Shown: positions 53,872-64,000 of the stretch, in pieces
Layout of the letters: each line of letters opens with the position of its first letter
Numbering within the stretch: the stretch's first letter is position 1
Assembly (NCBI GenBank): GCA_029378245.1
Contig: JARKIF010000002.1
Coordinates: forward strand, 2,790,001-2,854,000
Direction: 5' to 3'
Length of the DNA: 64,000 nt
Origin: Roridomyces roridus
Taxonomy: Eukaryota; Basidiomycota; Agaricomycetes; Agaricales; Mycenaceae
The notes under the pieces: generated by a model
What the model was told of the DNA's origin: nothing
What the model saw: the letters and a program-made list of their open reading frames with translations, nothing else
The model's database searches: none
Program-made: the position numbers and the translations under genes

Positions 53872-53912
53872 TCCAATATTTATACTGTCACTACTCCGCT
53901 CAAACTCCGATC

Positions 53913-55582
53913 TCAATTCGCAAACGCCTGAATTCCCGTCATCGACCGCCCCAAAATCAGGGCGTGGATGTCCTATGCATGGTCAGTCGGCGTAATAAGG
54001 AGACAGACGACTTACATTCGTCCCCTCGTACGTATTCGTAACCTGCAAATTCGCAGCATGTCTCCCAACATGATACCTGCTCAATCAGTCTCTTGTCAAA
54101 CACTGAGAAGAAAGACTCACTCGTCCGCACACGCATTGCCCCCAAATATATCCAACACCGACCTCGCATGCATCAACGCCTTGCCGCAATTATTCTTCTT
54201 CACGACACTGATCATGTTGGGCGCAGACAACCCTTGGTCCTTCAACCGTCCAACCTGGAGGCTCGCAAGCAAACCCAGCTCAACCTCCGTCCGCGCGTCC
54301 ACCAGTTTCTTTTGCACGAGCTGGAACGAGGCGAGAGGGCGCCCGAATTGTTTGCGCTCCAACGCATAAGCAAGCGCTCGGTCGACGCAGTCTTCGAGTG
54401 CTCCCATCACGCCCCACGAGATGCCGAACCGCGCAGAGTTGAGGCACCCGAATGGACCACCGAGCCCTACGGCACCAGGTAGGAGCGCCGTGTGAGGAAT
54501 GTGTACAGAGTCCATAAAGACAGAACCTGTGAGCGAGACGCGTAACGCAATCTTGTTCTTGATGGGCGGGGCACTCAGGCCTTTCATGCCCTTTTCGAGT
54601 AAGAAGCCACGAATCTTACCATCCCACTTGCATTTCGCCCAAATCACAAACACGTCCCTGCAACTATTCAGCGACAATCCAAGAGAAAGCGGGAAACTCA
54701 CGCGACAGGCGCGTTCGAAATCCACGTCTTGCTCCCACTGATCTTGAAACCCCCATCGACTTCCTCCGCAACCGTTTCCATACCCGCCGGGTCAGAACCA
54801 TGGTTCGGCTCCGTCAGTCCAAAAGCACCGACGATCTCACCCTTGGCGAGCCGTGGCAGGAACTGTTCCTTCTGTGCCTCTGTACCAAATTCGTGTATTG
54901 GGTGCATGACGAGGGAGGATTGCACAGAGGCCGTCGAGCGGTAGCCCGAGTCGATTCTGCGGAATAAGAAGGCGAGAATGGAGCAAATGCGACACCTTAC
55001 CTCTCAATTTCGCGTTGAATGAGCCCATACGCGACGCTACTCACACCCGCGCAGCCGTACCCTTGGATGGTCGGGCCCAATAGGCCTAGCTTACCCATTT
55101 CGGGGAGTACGTCGGGGTTGAATTCTGTGCTTGAAATTAGTTAGCCTCCCGATGTAAAGTCGGACGACGTGCCCTCTGTGCGCCATCCATGCAACACGCG
55201 TGGAAGGAGATTATCCTTTACCAGCCATTAGTATTAATTGCTTTCATGGAGAACAGAGACGCGCCTTGCAATATTCGCGGGCAGTGTCCCTGTACCCAGG
55301 GTTGAATGTGAACGTCCCGGACCAAGATGCGACTCACCGGACTGCACGCTCCTCCTCAGTCAGCAATGACTCGATGTTCAGCATGTCCTACAATCCTCGT
55401 CAACATCTTCCCGGAACCTACGCAACGAAACGGGGACCTGGGGGTCGAATTTGACCGTAGCTGTCCTACAGTTCAGCAGAGCAAAAGACGTGCTAAGCAC
55501 ACTCACTCGAGGCATAGCGCGTCGAACCATACAGTGTGCGCGTAGCCCGCCGGAGCGCAAATCGAGAGGGTGAAGACAACAT
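53913..55582 (-). CDS. GCDH: Glutaryl-CoA dehydrogenase, mitochondrial
   Basis: A multi-exon gene from ATG at 55582 to TGA at 53915-53913. A presequence ([19 protein letters not shown]) is followed by FDPQ, then [11 protein letters not shown]. The acyl-CoA dehydrogenase core includes [47 protein letters not shown] and [16 protein letters not shown]. The C-terminal [18 protein letters not shown] spans the last intron and carries the catalytic Glu of YEGT. It oxidises and decarboxylates glutaryl-CoA in lysine and tryptophan breakdown. The exon map was not fully fixed. Confidence 0.9.
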
Positions 55583-55668
55583 TGTGTGGGGTAAAGGAGT
55601 TCGGACCTCGGCTATCGTAGTTGACCGGCTAGTCGCACAAATTATTTGATCCAAGATAATCTACAGTA

Positions 55669-57067
55669 CTAGAACCATCCACCTAGCACCTTCTTTAACC
55701 TCTCCTGCATCCCATTCTCCCGCTCCTCAACCTCAATCCACGGCTCGTCTGGCGGTGGCGGCTCGGTTTTACTGGGCTTTGGCGGCGCTGGTGGGTGTTT
55801 CTTGACCTGCTTGGTATGCGTCTGCTGCTCGGCCTGTTGCTGAGATAGTGGCATCGACCTGAGATGAAGGTTGCGGTCAGACTCCGCCTTGGGGATGGTG
55901 TCTTTACGGATCGTTGCTCGGACGGTACGCATGTCCTCTTCCGTAGCTAGCTCTATGGGAGGAGGAGGTTGCGATTCCGGGGCGGGCATAGACGGTCCTG
56001 GTTCTGCAACGACCTCGACGACTTTTGGAGGCGGGGGCTTTGGTTTCCGCTTTGGGACCTTGCTCTACGAATTGAATCATTTGAAATGCAGTCCATTCAA
56101 AAGGCGCACCTCGGTCTCCTTGATTGCGTCCAGGAAGCTGCCTAGTGTGGCAGAGAGTGGTTCATCGGGATCTTCTCTCTCCTCCCATGGAACCCGCTCT
56201 GCCTGCTGAGCCTGTTCTGCCTGTTCTGATTGCCCAGCCTGTTCCAACGGCCGTGCCCCCATCTGCACCTGCTCCAGCGGCCGGGCCCACATCTGCAAAA
56301 CATGGCGCATCGCAGGGTGGTCCACGTTTTCGTCACCAAAAATGGCCTGGCTGCGAGTGACGAATGCAGTACTAGGCTCCTTGGGTGCAAAACCGCCCCA
56401 CTGAGAAAAGATTTGAGCAAGAGCGGGTAAAAAACGTTTCGTGTGCAATGGCGTCACGTATTTGAACGTCTGAAAACGCTTGTCTGGACGCCGTCAGTGT
56501 AAACTCAACTTTGGAAGCAGCGAGGGACGTACCAGAGTGTTCAACGTGTATCCGCATGACACGTTCCCCGTCCTTGGGCTCAACGTACTCGTAATATGTG
56601 CGGACCTCTTCGGCGAGATCACCATCCTGCCAGTCCTTCGGTTCGAGCACACCGGAATTCTCCAGCTGTTCGAGCCCTATACCCTCGAAGCCTGGCGGGC
56701 GGGCGGGAACTACTGCTTGGATGAGAGTGCTCCCTGTAGGGACACGGGCATATGCCTCAGGGTCCTGGAAAGCGAGATAGGCCCGAAATTGGTACGCCCG
56801 GGTCTCGGAATCGCGGTAGAAACGAAATTCAGAGACACGGCCGAAACGACGTTCAATGGCACGGATGAAAGCATAGGCATCGAGAGGCGAGACAATCGAG
56901 TCGGTCGTCCGTGCGACAATTGGGCGACGGCCATTGACGTAGCGAAGGTAGGGGTGCTCCCTAGGAGGGGTAATTTCGCCAGCCTGGGAACTCGATGGGC
57001 GCCATTGGAGGGCGACGCGTCGAGACTGGCGGGACAAGAGCATATAAAAATTGATCTGTTGTGCCAT
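55669..57067 (-). CDS. Unknown protein, probable mitochondrial presequence
   Basis: Two or three introns join 57067-~56532, ~56480-56110 and ~56066-55669. The start is MAQQINFYMLLSRQSRRVAL, basic and hydrophobic. The first third looks folded (PLDAYAFIRAIERRFGRVSEFRF...YLAFQDPEAYARV), a possible RRM-like or mitoribosomal-type alpha/beta fold. The middle is Gln/Glu/Ala-rich and the end Pro/Lys-rich (PPKPSKTEPPPP), closing with QERLKKVLGGWF. No family recognised. Its ATG overlaps the ATG of the divergent gene at 57066. Confidence 0.65.
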
Positions 57068-57613
57068 GTCTGCCGTTAGCCGCTATCGGGACTCGCTCAC
57101 TGCTCTCTCTGCACGAACCAGGACTCCGCTTTCCTCTCTTGTCGTCTCCTTCGCTATCCTGCATGAGGTCACTGCTATCGTTCCCCTCGTAGCTGGCTTC
57201 TACGCTGCACGGGCCGCGGGTCTCGGCGAACGGGCCGTTGCTGCTCTCCCGAGCGCGTCCGAGCAAGACGGTTGGGCATTGAAAAAGACGCGTGGCTGGG
57301 TCGCAGACGGAGAGGATTGGGCAGCACGCGTTGGCAGACGATATGGCGTGTTTGGTTTCACCAAGGGCAGCAAGGCAGACCCGACGACGATGGTCTCAGA
57401 ACGCATTGCGGGAGACGTTGCCAATGCCGTTGTCGCCTATGTAGCTACCAAGGTGCGTGCGGCGTCGTTGGCCTTTGTCATCTAATTCCTTCTCAGGCGT
57501 TGCTCCCCGTGCGCATAGCCGCAGCTTTGTATCTCTCCCCTGCCTTTTCGCGCAGACTTGTAGAACCAACACGACAAGTATTTGCTCGAATACTCCGGCG
57601 TACTCCCAAATGA
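57066..57613 (+). CDS. Conserved fungal mitochondrial-type membrane protein, 167 aa
   Basis: Two exons: 57066-57452 and 57497-57613 (intron 44 nt). The start MSAVSRYRDSLTALSARTRT is Ser/Arg-rich like a presequence. Then PLSSLVVSFAILHEVTAIVPLVAGFYAARAAG gives one or two helices, and ANAVVAYVATKALLPVRIAAALYLSP another. The pattern recalls FAM210-like/DUF1279 proteins, but I am not sure of that. Its ATG overlaps that of the divergent gene. Its stop lies 71 bases from that of the chromodomain gene. Confidence 0.65.
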
Positions 57614-57684
57614 AATGTATTCTATCTACTTATTCCGAGGAATCCAACGCGTCGTTGAAGCTGAAGCGACCAATATCTTGCCAC

Positions 57685-60458
57685 TCAATCTAAGAGAAAA
57701 TCAGCTGCAGAATGGATATTGTGGCAACAACGCACCCCGTCCTGCTGGTCATTCGATCCCACATCAATTACAACATACCGTCGATAAGTCTCCACGAGCA
57801 AAGGCTGGGTCTGCATGCGACGCACATCAGCGCGCACTACTTCTGCGGCCGTTTCAAAGCTAGCAGCGGGATCCGGAAATGCAGCGTCGCAGGCCGCTCT
57901 ACAGCGCTCGAGCAGGTTATCCTTGTCTGTTCGGAAAATGGGTAGTAGCTGCTCTCTGTCTTGGCGACAGATGGACCAGAGATGTTTGAGCAGATACTCT
58001 GCAGGGTCGCTGCCCGGTGCGCAGAGGAGCGCGACTTGACCCTCGAGCACTGCATCTAGTATTCGATCCAGCGCCAGTGGAAGGCCACTGTCCCCGAGCT
58101 CCTCCATGCCCGAATCCTCTCGTTGCTCATTCAACCTCAAAGCCAATCCAAAAATTTGTGGGAGAAGGTAGCATTCCCAGAGTGGGTGGGCAGCGATGCG
58201 GCGAATCGTGCGCAACAGACCCCACGGATCGCCCGTGAGTGCAGCTACCGAGAAGGTTACTATGCCACCTAGAAGGAAAATTGGGCGGTGTCCCCAACGC
58301 TTGGGCGGAACGGAAGGATGCGTGCCGTAAGAGTAGAATCGCACTTCTGGGCGACTTCGCAGCTCGACAATGTCTGGCAGAGAATGTACAAAGGGCAGTG
58401 CGCGGACGTGGATGAACACGGTTCCCGCTTTGGAACCAGCACCTGCTGCATCGATGATGCCCTGGCGCGATTTCGAAAGTGCACATCGTAGATGCGCTGT
58501 GTCCAAGTCGTCTTTGGTGGCGCCAGACCATACGACTGAGGGGTGATTCAAAGTATACCGGAGGACATGTTCCGGAAGAGCCGTGACGCAAAGCGCGAAG
58601 CGGTATGCCAACTCGGTATGCATGTTGGCCACTTGCGACAGTTTTTCGCGAGGCTGCAAAGGAATGACCGAACGAGACCGAGGTGGCGGAGAGCCAGCGA
58701 TCAGGAAGACGAGAGCTACAACGAGGCAAGGAGGTTGATCAGAATGGGAGGTGGACCCTAAAGCAGTAAGAAGGTTTGACGCGGAGGGAGGTAGGATGAA
58801 GAGGTATCCCAAAAGTTGGTTCTTTTGGACCGCGGGGAGGAGCGCAGCCTGGTAAATGTTAACATACGATGCCGTGACAGAAGTAGGCTCACCTGTTCTT
58901 TGTGGGACAAGTATTGTACAAAGGTTCTGAATGATTCGTCCTCGTCTTCCGCGACGAGGCGTGCAAACTGTTGAGTGGGTTTGAATGCGGGTACTGCGAT
59001 CACTAGGTCGCGGACTTCGTAGAACTTGCAGAGATTGAGGTCTTGAGAGGGTAAAAGGAATGAGTCCAGGGTGGGGAGGTCGTTTTCAGTAGGCGATGTC
59101 GAGTCGATTAAAGTAGCCCTTTTTGTAACCAATTGAGACACAATGTAACCGGGCGCGGTGATGGTGAACTGGCCGCTCCAAGTGACCGAGGTCGTATGAA
59201 TTCTACCTCATAATGAGACATGAAAAAAACGCGACAAAAGGGTTTACTCTGAGGTCTCTGGGATACTACGGCTCATCAGTACAAGATATCTCGGGCAATG
59301 GCCCAGACTCACTGGAGGAATTCTTCAGCGGCCTCGTCAAGGGCATGATCGTCAATGGGTTCGCCCATGTCGCTCCGCGTCATTTCGTTCCGCATGCTGT
59401 TTTACATGAGCACAGACCGTGCCATGGACCAGAAAGATTTACCTTGCGAATGGGTCTTCTCCCGGTGCGTAGAGACCATCGCCGTTCTCCAACGACTCCC
59501 GCGTCAATTCGAGAAAATCGTCAGCGTTGCCAGCTGATGCCTCCATATTAGCATCGAGAACAGTCGTCGCCGTGTCTTTATTCGAGGAGGGGGGAGGAGA
59601 GATATAACGAGGGATTCCCGGGGCAAATCGCTGAGACCCGAGGCGGTGTTTGGTTCGCAGGGTGCTCGCGGATTGTATGTTTTTGGGCTCGTATGTCATT
59701 ATACCCGACCATGGTTCCCGCTCTGGTGTTTGAGGAGGGGTCAGCACGGCGTCGCGCTCGACAGGTTGTTCCGGGGATGCAACAGTTGCATTCGTGTCCA
59801 GGGGAGGTTCGACGACTGGAGGGGGCGATGGACTGACATCTACCTTGCGCTGAGCATGACGATTAATTTAAATCAGACAGGCGGCGCGGAGACCACCTTT
59901 TTCCTGGATCTGGGTTTGTATGGGCTCTTGCGAGTCGTTCGCTTTCGTACCAGTCCTCTTGGGTTCTTATTTTGGGCTACGACCTCGGCTTTGGTGTGCT
60001 CGCGCCAGAAGCGGTCTTGCTCAAGACCTGGGGATAATGTTCAGAGGGTATATGTACAGGACAAAAATCGCATTCACCGATCCACTCTGATGTGGCTGAG
60101 ACCTCAAAGCCTTCAAGGGCAGTCGTGAAGGTATCAATGTCGACGTGCTCCCAGAAGGAAGCCACCAGTTCTTCGCATGTCTCGTCGAGATTTAGCGGAG
60201 GCTCCCATGTATTCTGTTCTTCTGGGAACTCCGCCCACTATACCCAATGAATCACCGGGGATATTCACAGATACAATTTACCTTGACCTGATACTCCTGC
60301 ATATACTAGATGAGCCACGTAGCAATTCTGCATCGTGTCCTTACCCAGGCCGTCGTGCCGAGAAAATCCACTTCTTCAGAATAGGGATGGGGAGGTCCCA
60401 CACGTCTTGCTGCAGTTATAGCTTCCACAAAGTACTGGGGACTTGTTCCCCGTGGCAT
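57685..60458 (-). CDS. Chromodomain protein with SPOC-like domain, Chp1-like, 792 aa
   Basis: Eight exons: 60458-60345, 60296-60282 (15 nt), 60237-60078, 60027-59897, 59843-59443, 59396-59313, 59202-58893 and 58848-57685. The chromodomain is assembled across the first three exons: YFVEAITAARR, then EYQVK, then WAEFPEEQNTWEPPLNLDE with aromatic residues in cage positions. A basic then Pro-rich linker follows. A SPOC-like domain starts at TSVTWSGQFTITAPG and runs through FRTFVQYLSHKEQ to LLGYLFILPPS. The C-terminal ~250 residues (VFIHVRALPFVHSLPDIVE, GGIVTFSVAALTGDPWG) may be PIN-like. This order matches fission-yeast Chp1, the RITS subunit that binds H3K9-methylated chromatin; orthology is inferred. 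The 110-nt intron at 59203-59312 is unusually long for this window. Confidence 0.75.
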
Positions 60459-60749
60459 CGTGAAGGGGAGTAGGAGGAATAGTTGATTTTCTCGAGACCC
60501 TCTTGCATTTTAATTGAATTGACGTAACAGGGCATGGAAGCAGCGTATATTTTGTCCACAAAAGAACAACAATGCAGTCGGATCGAGTGCGGCTGGCATT
60601 GGACGCCGTGGTCGGCAGAGGTGGAGACAAAGGCACAGAAACAATACCAATTTGAATTTGATCGGCGTCACACCCTCTCTCTTTCTACACTATCCTCGGC
60701 CTTTCAGCTCAACGTAGCTTGCGCCGAGCCATTCCTCTCTCTTCATCTC

Positions 60750-63700
60750 ATGTCCGGAATCCAAGACGAGGCCAATGCCCTCCTTGAGGCCAACTCACGG
60801 ACGCTGGCGCCCGCTGCAGTCGCCTCGCAGGTCCTTCTTATGTCCGTCGTTTCAGTGCGTGCCGACATTGCTACTGTCGCCTTCGTCGCATTCAAGCTTT
60901 CCAGGTTGTTACTGTCATCACCTTCAATCTATTACGCCCAAGAAACAAGGTGCTATCACGTCTGCTCCACTATCTTTCACCCGAGTAACATTGGAGCAGA
61001 AAATCTACGAACCGAAAGTAAAGTATCATGTTGGGGACAAACGGCCGCCTCGAATCGGTGAGTCCAATCGTTGTACGCCCCGAGCTTGATACCATTCCGC
61101 ACCCACAGACGACTCTCTATTGGGCTGGCTCCCCCCGCTCATACACACCAAAGAGCCCGAACTCGTCGACAAACTCGGTCTCGATGCCGCCGTCTTCCTG
61201 CGCTTTGGCCGAATGATGCGATGGCTGTTCACCGCCATTACTGCCCTCGTCTGCGCTGTACTCCTTCCCATAAATATCGTCTACAACGTCCAGCACCCAG
61301 TCAAAGGTCACACCATCCTCACCATGATGACTATTCGCGACGTCTCTGGCAACGTGCTCTTCGCCCACGTAGCCGTGACCTATCTAATCACTTTCCTGTG
61401 AGTGTCTCCGTGTATTTCGCCGCCAGGTCCTTCTAATTGATCTGACACAAGAATCATGTACTTTGTGTACATCCACTGGGTTGCGGTACTCGGCCTTCGC
61501 AGAGCATGGTTCCGGTCTCCAGAATATCTGGCTTCCTTCTATGCTCGGACCCTCACCATCCTGCATGTCCCCAAAGCCCATCAAAATGATGCTGGTCTCA
61601 AGCAGATATTCGATTCCGTTCGGGTACCTTATCCCACGACCAGTGTCCACATTGGTCGTAAAGTCGGCAAGTTGCCTGAGCTCATCGAGTACCACAACGA
61701 AACCGTGCGGGAATTGGAGACGTACTTGGTCAAGTATCTGCGCGGAGGTTTGTGACATTATCATCGAACGTGTTTGCTCATGCTGAAATATCTGGTTTAG
61801 GCAAGATTGGGAAGAAACGTCCTACTGTGCGTATTGGAGGTTGCTGTGGGTGCGGCGGCACAAAAAAGGATGCCATTCAGTTTTACACGTGGGTCACATT
61901 GTCCCTCTGCTGTCTTTCATTGCTCAAGCGCGTAACAGTGAGAAGCTCAAGCGGACCGAGGCCGCCATTGAGGACTATCGTACTCATTTCCATGAGCACA
62001 AACCAGAGAACTATGGTTTTGCAAGCATGGCTGCTGTTCCTTATGCACACGTCGTGGCCAAAATGCTCGTCAACAAGCATCCAAAAGGAACCGACATCTC
62101 GATGGCGCCTAATCCGAAGGACATTATCTGGGAAAATATGAGCAAATCAGATGGTGAAATTGCGCGCAAAAAGATGGTTGGCTTCGTGTGGCTAGCCGTT
62201 ATCTGTTTTTTCAACACCGCTCCACTGCTCGTCATTTCTTTCCTGGCCAATCTGGGTTCTGTACGTTGCTGGCTTTCTTTTTTCCAGGCATCTGGTCCTC
62301 ACGCCTGAATTGTCTAGTTGACAGCCTACGTACCGTTCCTCGACGATTGGAATAATGCTTCGCACGGGACCTTCGTCGTCGTGTCTGGTGTTTTACCGCC
62401 CGCTGTTTCTGGTATATTCGGATTCTTCCTTCCCATAACCATGCGTTGGTTATCACGGGTCTGTCATCCGTTGTCGATTGATCGAAACCTCTGAACGCTT
62501 CTCAGTATATGGGGGCCCTGACACACTCCAAACTTGACCGCGCCGTCATCGCTCGTTACTTTGCGTTCTTGATAATCAGCCAGCTTATTGTGTTCACACT
62601 ATTCGGCGTGATATTCCGTCAGTTTTTTCTCGGTTCATTCGATGTATGCAGCTAAATCAATGTAGAATCCGTCGAGCAGATTGTTCTTTCAGTTGGCAAG
62701 AAGAGCTTCCAAGACATCATCCACAACCTTCACGGTACGCTTCCTCTCAAGTAATCACGCCCGACTCATTCCCTTCATCAGATCTTCCGGACTCTATTAA
62801 TCGTGCCTACAGTATGTTGTCGTCAAGCGGGTTGTCCTTTCCACTCTAATTTGCTTCATAGTTGATCAGAGCAGCTACTGGCTCACGTTCTTCCCGTACG
62901 CCATTTCCCTTTCCACATCACACAGCCACCTGACCAACCTCAGTCTGCGAGGGTTCCTCGTGCTTTTCGATTTAGCTCAGATCGTCAACCTCCTGTGGTT
63001 GTCGTTGAAGTCTCGGTACGTTGCGCCCGGATGCTCCTATCTTGGACCTAACCCACGATCACTCAGCCTCTTTGGCCGAACTCCTCGGGACATCCGAGAG
63101 TGGCACCAGCCTCCCGAGTTTCAGTATGCGATTTACTAGTACGTCTTGTGCATTTTCCCGTACTTGTATCTGACTGAGCGCCTCCACAGTTCCAACATCG
63201 TACGTCGTTCTCCAACTGTGATCGGTTTCGGTGTTTTAATCGCCTCGTGCAGCTCTTCATGGGTGCAGTTGGGCTCGTATTTGCTCCCCTGGCGCCACTT
63301 GTACCCCTGGCGGCTGCTGTGGTTCTATGGATGAGTTCTTTCGTTCAAAAATACCAGGTGAGCCTATCTAAAACTCGTCTCAGAGAGGGTTACTGACGGA
63401 AAATAAGCTCATGTTCGTGTACATAACCAAAGTGGAGAGTGGCGGAGTAAGTTTGACCATCTGTCTGCTACCCATGCAACGTACTCAATCGGCCACAGCG
63501 TTTATGGAACGTCGTCGTCAACCGACTGCTCTTCACCGTTGTATTGATGCAGCTACTCATGGCACTGAGTAAGTATTCCGAGAGGGACAGGACAGTCTAC
63601 TCATGTCACGTGCTCCAGCCATCGGCCTCCAGTACGGATGGAAAACCTTCACCTGGATCTCGACGTTGCCGCCCATCCTCATCATCGCCGGGTTCAAGAT

Positions 63701-64000
63701 CTACCTCAACCGGGCCTTCGACACCGCCTTCCACTACTACATTCCCACGCCAGAAGAGTTGGCGACGGCCAAAATTCACTCTGAGCGTGCCGATGCTCGT
63801 GCGAACAAGCTGGAGAAGAGGTTCGGGCATCCCGCCTTGCATACCGATCTCTTTACTCCCATGCTTCACGCCAACATGATGGGGCTCCTGGGACAAGTGT
63901 ATCAAGGCAAGATTGGTCGTGAGCAGGCGAAATTAAACGAGTACGGTGGCCAAGAGATGCAAGCAAGCGCGGTCCAAGGAATCAAAATTGCTGCAATTGA
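60750..64000 (+). CDS. CSC1: CSC1/OSCA/TMEM63-type channel (partial, runs off right edge)
   Basis: A multi-exon gene starting MSGIQDEANALLEANSRTL at 60750 and continuing past 64000. The N-terminal TM and small cytosolic region: LLRPRNK, YEPKVKYHVGDKRPPRI, LLGWLPPLIHTKEPELVDKL. The PHM7-type cytosolic domain includes ARTLTILHVPKAHQND and GGCCGCGGTKKDAIQFY. The RSN1_7TM core follows (IIWENMSKSDGEIARKK, TAYVPFLDDW, PTVIGFG..., FVYITKVESGGRLWN, YYIPTPEELA). These plasma-membrane proteins conduct cations in response to osmotic or mechanical stress. About 15 short introns are evident; I did not fix every boundary. Exon reading frames are intact. Confidence 0.92.

Noticed and set aside
1..64000. CRISPR arrays, bacterial operons or ribosome binding sites
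   Set aside because: The window is clearly fungal nuclear DNA; no regularly spaced repeats were seen.

Overview
This window is a piece of a basidiomycete (mushroom-type, Agaricomycete) nuclear genome. The evidence is dense spliced genes with GT-AG introns of 44-60 nt carrying CTAAC-like branch sites, basidiomycete-style proteins (GPI-anchored cupredoxin-like protein, GH3 beta-glucosidase, chitin-degradation genes, Dal5-type permease) and fungal transposons. Exon models below were built by hand by matching splice sites, reading phase and conserved protein motifs; every model marked as complete sums to a whole number of codons.

Layout. 1-4.4 kb: minus-strand Ty3/Gypsy retrotransposon, gag plus pol, pol running off the left edge, with a canonical -1 frameshift signal between them. 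5.2-5.8 kb: a broken gene split by a 150-bp TA-flanked MITE. 5.95-13.6 kb: a large XPG/FEN1-N-like protein, the splicing factor YJU2 and an unknown mitochondrial protein. 13.7-27.7 kb: an accessory block bounded by two direct copies of a 1.9-kb repeat unit and holding secreted or fungus-specific genes (Cys-rich protein, secreted protein, cupredoxin-like protein, GH3 beta-glucosidase, and two tandem disordered paralogues sharing an N-terminal Gly/Asn/His motif). 28.0-38.3 kb: two MetX-like alpha/beta hydrolase paralogues around ATP10, FAN1, TIM22 and an alpha-arrestin. 38.8-45.9 kb: F-box-like gene, a second MITE beside a GH18 gene, GlcNAc-6-P deacetylase, bZIP factor. 45.9-48.7 kb: gene-poor. 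48.7-64 kb: compact housekeeping block (MFS permease, NMNAT, ribosomal protein eL33, DPH4, 4-TM protein, glutaryl-CoA dehydrogenase, two mitochondrial unknowns, a chromodomain-SPOC-like heterochromatin protein, and a CSC1/OSCA channel running off the right edge).

How genes may work together: GH18 and the GlcNAc-6-P deacetylase are convergent neighbours and form a small chitin/GlcNAc catabolism pair. ATP10, TIM22 and several presequence-bearing proteins act in mitochondria. FAN1 and the XPG-like protein are DNA-processing candidates. The chromodomain protein resembles the RITS subunit Chp1 in domain order.

Most unusual observations: the gag-pol frameshift signal; two MITEs of one CTGTAC/TA family, one inside a gene and one 17 bp from a TATA box; the paired 1.9-kb units with conserved TATA box and introns; two divergent gene pairs whose ATG codons share one CATG; and the Chp1-like protein.
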